This document shows, in pieces, positions 5,395-7,379 of a stretch of DNA of 7,379 nt. Origin of the DNA: Chitinophaga pinensis (GTDB lineage Bacteria > Bacteroidota > Bacteroidia > Flavobacteriales_D > Crocinitomicaceae); assembly GCA_945868555.1 (NCBI GenBank), contig CAMBMC010000116.1:1-7379 (forward strand), read 5' to 3'. The notes beneath the pieces were generated by a model that made no database searches, was not told where the DNA came from, and saw only the letters and a program-made list of their open reading frames with translations. The position numbers and the translations under genes were made by a program. Positions within the stretch are counted from its first letter, which is position 1; the number at the start of each line of letters is the position of its first letter.

Positions 5395-5471
5395 TCGCAA
5401 TTTGTAATTTTTAATTTTTAATTTTTAATTCTTAATTTTTTACTCGTAATTAATCATTTGTAATTAGTAAC
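5395..5471. repeat. Degenerate 7-bp tandem array, 11 units in one register
   Basis: Eleven back-to-back heptamers run without a register break: TCGCAAT, TTGTAAT, TTTTAAT three times, TCTTAAT, TTTTTAC, TCGTAAT, TAATCAT, TTGTAAT and TAGTAAC. Nine of eleven end in AAT or AAC and all begin with T. The array ends only 2 bp from the stop codon of the DUF1573 gene. The even spacing argues for tandem duplication followed by drift rather than simple AT-richness. Confidence 0.75.
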
Positions 5472-5473
5472 TA

Positions 5474-5875
5474 TTACTTATTCCTCACTCTCGCTTTAAT
5501 CAATACCTCCGTCGTTCCGGGCTCCGTATTTGCCACAATGCGAACAGTTTTTGAAATGATGCTCAAGGTCGTTTTACCTGTGTCCACATTCGCACGAATC
5601 ACCCCTGTCTTTCCCGGTTGAATAGGATCCTCTGGTTTTGAAGCAATTGTGCATGAGCAAGACGGTTTTGCCTCAGCAATGACCAAGGGATAATTCCCTG
5701 TATTCTTGACAATAAATTTTGCCTTAATGATCTCTCCTTTCACAACCCATCCTGCATCAAAAACAGGATTGACAACCATCGTTGTTTTTTGTCCTATAGA
5801 TACTTGGTCATTTCCGCCGCATGAAAACAGCAAAAAAAGAGCTCCCGTACCAATGGTTAAAAATGCACTTTTCAT
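5474..5875 (-). CDS. DUF1573 domain lipoprotein
   Basis: A 133-residue exported protein. The N-terminus is hydrophobic with lipobox LLFSC (lipidated Cys19) followed by GGND. The rest is one DUF1573 domain, an Ig-like fold related to ASPM-SPD-2-Hydin modules. Recognisable parts are VFDAGWVVKGE (38-48), FIVKNTGNYPLVI (54-66), the PSCSCT segment (71-76), PIQPGKTG (84-91) and a final ITV-type strand. The cellular role of the family is not established. The start lies 8 nt after the nusB stop, with an AAAGG about 6 nt before the ATG, so the gene is surely cotranscribed with nusB. NusB-DUF1573-YajC is a recurrent order in Bacteroidota. A tandem repeat array begins immediately downstream of the stop. 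Confidence 0.9.
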   Translation of the reverse strand: MKSAFLTIGTGALFLLFSCGGNDQVSIGQKTTMVVNPVFDAGWVVKGEIIKAKFIVKNTGNYPLVIAEAKPSCSCTIASKPEDPIQPGKTGVIRANVDTGKTTLSIISKTVRIVANTEPGTTEVLIKARVRNK

Positions 5876-5883
5876 GTTTACCT

Positions 5884-6834
5884 TTATTCGTTTAATAATC
5901 CTCTACCTACTTTAACAATCTTCTTTTCTGCTTTCAGTCGATCAATGGCCTTGTCTAAAACCCCATTGATAAAACTATTACTTTTTGGCGTACTGTAGAA
6001 CTTTGAAATCTCAATGTATTCATTTAATGTTACCTTGGTTGGAATACTATTGCACACTTGAAATTCCGTAATTGCCATTTTCATTAAGATAATATCCATC
6101 TTGGCAATGCGGTCCAATTCCCAGTTGTCTGTAAGTTCATCAATCAGCGTTTCATTTTCACGATCCATGGAAATGGTTTTTCGCAGTAATGTGCGCACAA
6201 ACTCTTCCTCATCATCGTTCTCTTTGAACAATGGAAGAACGTCGATTCCACCTTCTTCTGTCGAAGCTTTTACCGTTTTCAGCACCATCGAGCAACACAA
6301 ATCAATATCGTCGAGCCAATGAATGCTTTTCTCTTCAAAAAAGTCATACAACACAGTAGAATTTGCTATTTCTGCTTTGAACAATTCAATGGCAAAAGAC
6401 TTGTCGGATTCAAATCCTATTTGATCGTTGTTCATGTGTTCGAAAAAGATTTCGCTATCCCTTATTTGTAGAAACATTTTACGAAACATTTCCTGATGCT
6501 CATCACCTACCCAATTTATTTTTCGGGATTCTGAGAGCTCTCGTAACACTTTATTCCCTGTTAATTTGGCAATGAACAAGTTGTCTACAAACTTCAAGTT
6601 TGGATTTAAATCTTGATCACTTGGTCGTAACTTTTTCTTGTTCTCATCAATTCGATGTTGCGCAATTGACTTAATTTCTCCAAATGTCAACAACAAGTAG
6701 ACATACAAATCATACATCTTTTCGATGGATGCCATCAATTCGTTTTCAGTCCGACGAAAGCTATCCTCCTCTGACTGAAAATAGGCATAAAGTGCCTGTA
6801 AAACTTTAATTCGTAAGTGTCTTCGATTTAACAT
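5884..6834 (-). CDS. nusB: Transcription antitermination factor NusB, long Bacteroidota form
   Basis: NusB binds the boxA RNA with NusE (ribosomal protein S10) in rRNA antitermination complexes and acts in the cytoplasm. The N-terminus RRHLRIKVLQALYAY (4-18) matches the first helix of NusB. The C-terminal part carries the diagnostic block NWELDRIAKMDIILMKMAI, then PTKVTLNEYIEISKFYST and SFINGVLDKA (about residues 238-293). At 316 residues it is more than twice the canonical length of about 140. The extra 130-150 residues lie between the first helix and the C-terminal helices; this is usual for Bacteroidota NusB. The ATG shares one base with the stop codon of the upstream dehydrogenase (TAATG), so translation is probably coupled. 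The DUF1573 gene follows after 8 nt. Confidence 0.93.
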   Translation of the reverse strand: MLNRRHLRIKVLQALYAYFQSEEDSFRRTENELMASIEKMYDLYVYLLLTFGEIKSIAQHRIDENKKKLRPSDQDLNPNLKFVDNLFIAKLTGNKVLRELSESRKINWVGDEHQEMFRKMFLQIRDSEIFFEHMNNDQIGFESDKSFAIELFKAEIANSTVLYDFFEEKSIHWLDDIDLCCSMVLKTVKASTEEGGIDVLPLFKENDDEEEFVRTLLRKTISMDRENETLIDELTDNWELDRIAKMDIILMKMAITEFQVCNSIPTKVTLNEYIEISKFYSTPKSNSFINGVLDKAIDRLKAEKKIVKVGRGLLNE

Positions 6835-7379
6835 TATAGGGGTAGTTTCACCTTTCCGATCGATTCGATCCGTTCTTCGGCCATTTTATTGGCGATCCGA
6901 TACGTAGGAATACTTTCATCCGCTGAACGGCGAACGATATTTCCAATTGTTGCATAAATTTCTTCTGCTTTGGACATGGCCCATTCGGCACTTAATCCTT
7001 TGACCTCGGAATAACAATTAATTACCCCACCAGCATTCAAAGCGAAGTCTGGAGCGTAAATGATACCTTTTTCCATCACCAACCGGCCATGAATATCCTC
7101 CTGTTTCAATTGGTTATTTGCAGCACCCGCAATGATTGAACATTTCAAGCGAGATAAGGTGTCGTCGTTTACGGTTGCACCCAAAGCACATGGTGCATAA
7201 ATGTCCATATCGATGTCATAGATTTCATCAAGACCAACAACCGTTGCACCTGTTTCTTGTGCAACACGTTTCAAGGTAGGCTCATAAATATCTGAAATAA
7301 ATACATGAGCTCCTTCCTTTGTCAAGGCACGAACTAAATATTCACCAACGTGGCCAACACCTTGCACGGCGACTTTTTT
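6834..7379 (-). CDS. Leucine dehydrogenase-like amino-acid dehydrogenase (5' end missing)
   Basis: Member of the Glu/Leu/Phe/Val dehydrogenase family, which deaminates an amino acid oxidatively to its 2-oxo acid using NAD. Only the C-terminal 181 residues are visible, about half the usual 350-370, and the frame is open at the window edge. They form the NAD-binding domain: VAVQGVGHVGEYL (GxGxxG), Asp at the end of the second beta strand (FISDI) favouring NAD over NADP, APCALGATVND, SIIAGAANNQL and YAPDFALNAGGVINCYSE. PCALGA and ALNAGGVIN fit leucine/valine dehydrogenases better than glutamate dehydrogenases. The catalytic lysine domain is outside the window, so the substrate is inferred. The GTG at 7367 is not the start, because coding continues upstream of it. 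The stop overlaps the nusB start. Confidence 0.92.
   Translation of the reverse strand, partial: KKVAVQGVGHVGEYLVRALTKEGAHVFISDIYEPTLKRVAQETGATVVGLDEIYDIDMDIYAPCALGATVNDDTLSRLKCSIIAGAANNQLKQEDIHGRLVMEKGIIYAPDFALNAGGVINCYSEVKGLSAEWAMSKAEEIYATIGNIVRRSADESIPTYRIANKMAEERIESIGKVKLPL

Larger units (their letters stand above)
5187..5471. repeat. Composite repeat-filled intergenic region
   Basis: The 297-bp gap between the DUF1573 gene and yajC contains no credible ORF and is built almost wholly of short repeats. From left to right it holds an AT-rich TTTTAAT-type segment (5187-5213), a GC-rich hairpin (5235-5250), GACAAAAG units with a 24-bp period (5257-5322), TCGTAAY heptamers (5334-5361), a second hairpin (5357-5389) and a long degenerate heptamer array (5395-5471). 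AT-rich heptamer-like tracts border it on both sides. It looks like a dispersed non-coding repeat element, but no target-site duplication or terminal inverted repeat is evident. The individual parts are listed separately. Confidence 0.8.

Noticed and set aside
5334..5471. CRISPR array
   Set aside because: The repeats are only 7 bp, adjacent, degenerate and without unique spacers.

Overview
The window looks like chromosomal DNA from a member of the Bacteroidota, most likely order Flavobacteriales. Four things point there: the long form of glyceraldehyde-3-phosphate dehydrogenase, an unusually long NusB, a TonB-dependent receptor that begins with a carboxypeptidase-D-regulatory-like domain, and many short lipoproteins whose starts are AT-rich with little Shine-Dalgarno signal. 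The species cannot be fixed from the sequence alone.

Layout. On the plus strand, positions 2-1282 hold the 3' part of a GAPDH gene. Everything else is on the minus strand, so it is transcribed from the right edge towards the left. In transcription order it runs: the 3' part of a leucine dehydrogenase-like gene (7379-6834); nusB (6834-5884, stop and start share one base); a DUF1573 lipoprotein (5875-5474); about 300 bp of repeats; yajC (5176-4913); two small Cys-containing lipoproteins (4895-4464 and 4398-4093); a clear intrinsic terminator (4070-4040); a 99-residue His/Cys-rich secreted protein (4022-3723); and a TonB-dependent outer-membrane receptor (3627-1357). The receptor converges on GAPDH, with a shared hairpin terminator at 1307-1346.

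How the genes fit together. Leucine dehydrogenase-nusB-DUF1573-yajC is a familiar neighbourhood in this phylum and covers amino-acid catabolism, rRNA antitermination, an envelope lipoprotein and the Sec translocase accessory. The 99-residue protein and the receptor look like a two-gene metal-uptake unit: the small protein has a dense His/Cys cluster and the receptor has ZnuD-like plug and barrel motifs. The metal itself is not shown by the sequence.

Most interesting points. The two neighbouring lipoproteins share a cryptic four-cysteine pattern with exactly the same 34-residue spacing in its middle, so they look like diverged tandem paralogues. The gap between the DUF1573 gene and yajC is almost entirely composed of short repeats: a degenerate 7-bp tandem array, a 24-bp unit containing GACAAAAG, and two hairpins. 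This block sits inside an otherwise tightly packed operon. No mobile element, CRISPR array, tRNA or rRNA gene was seen.
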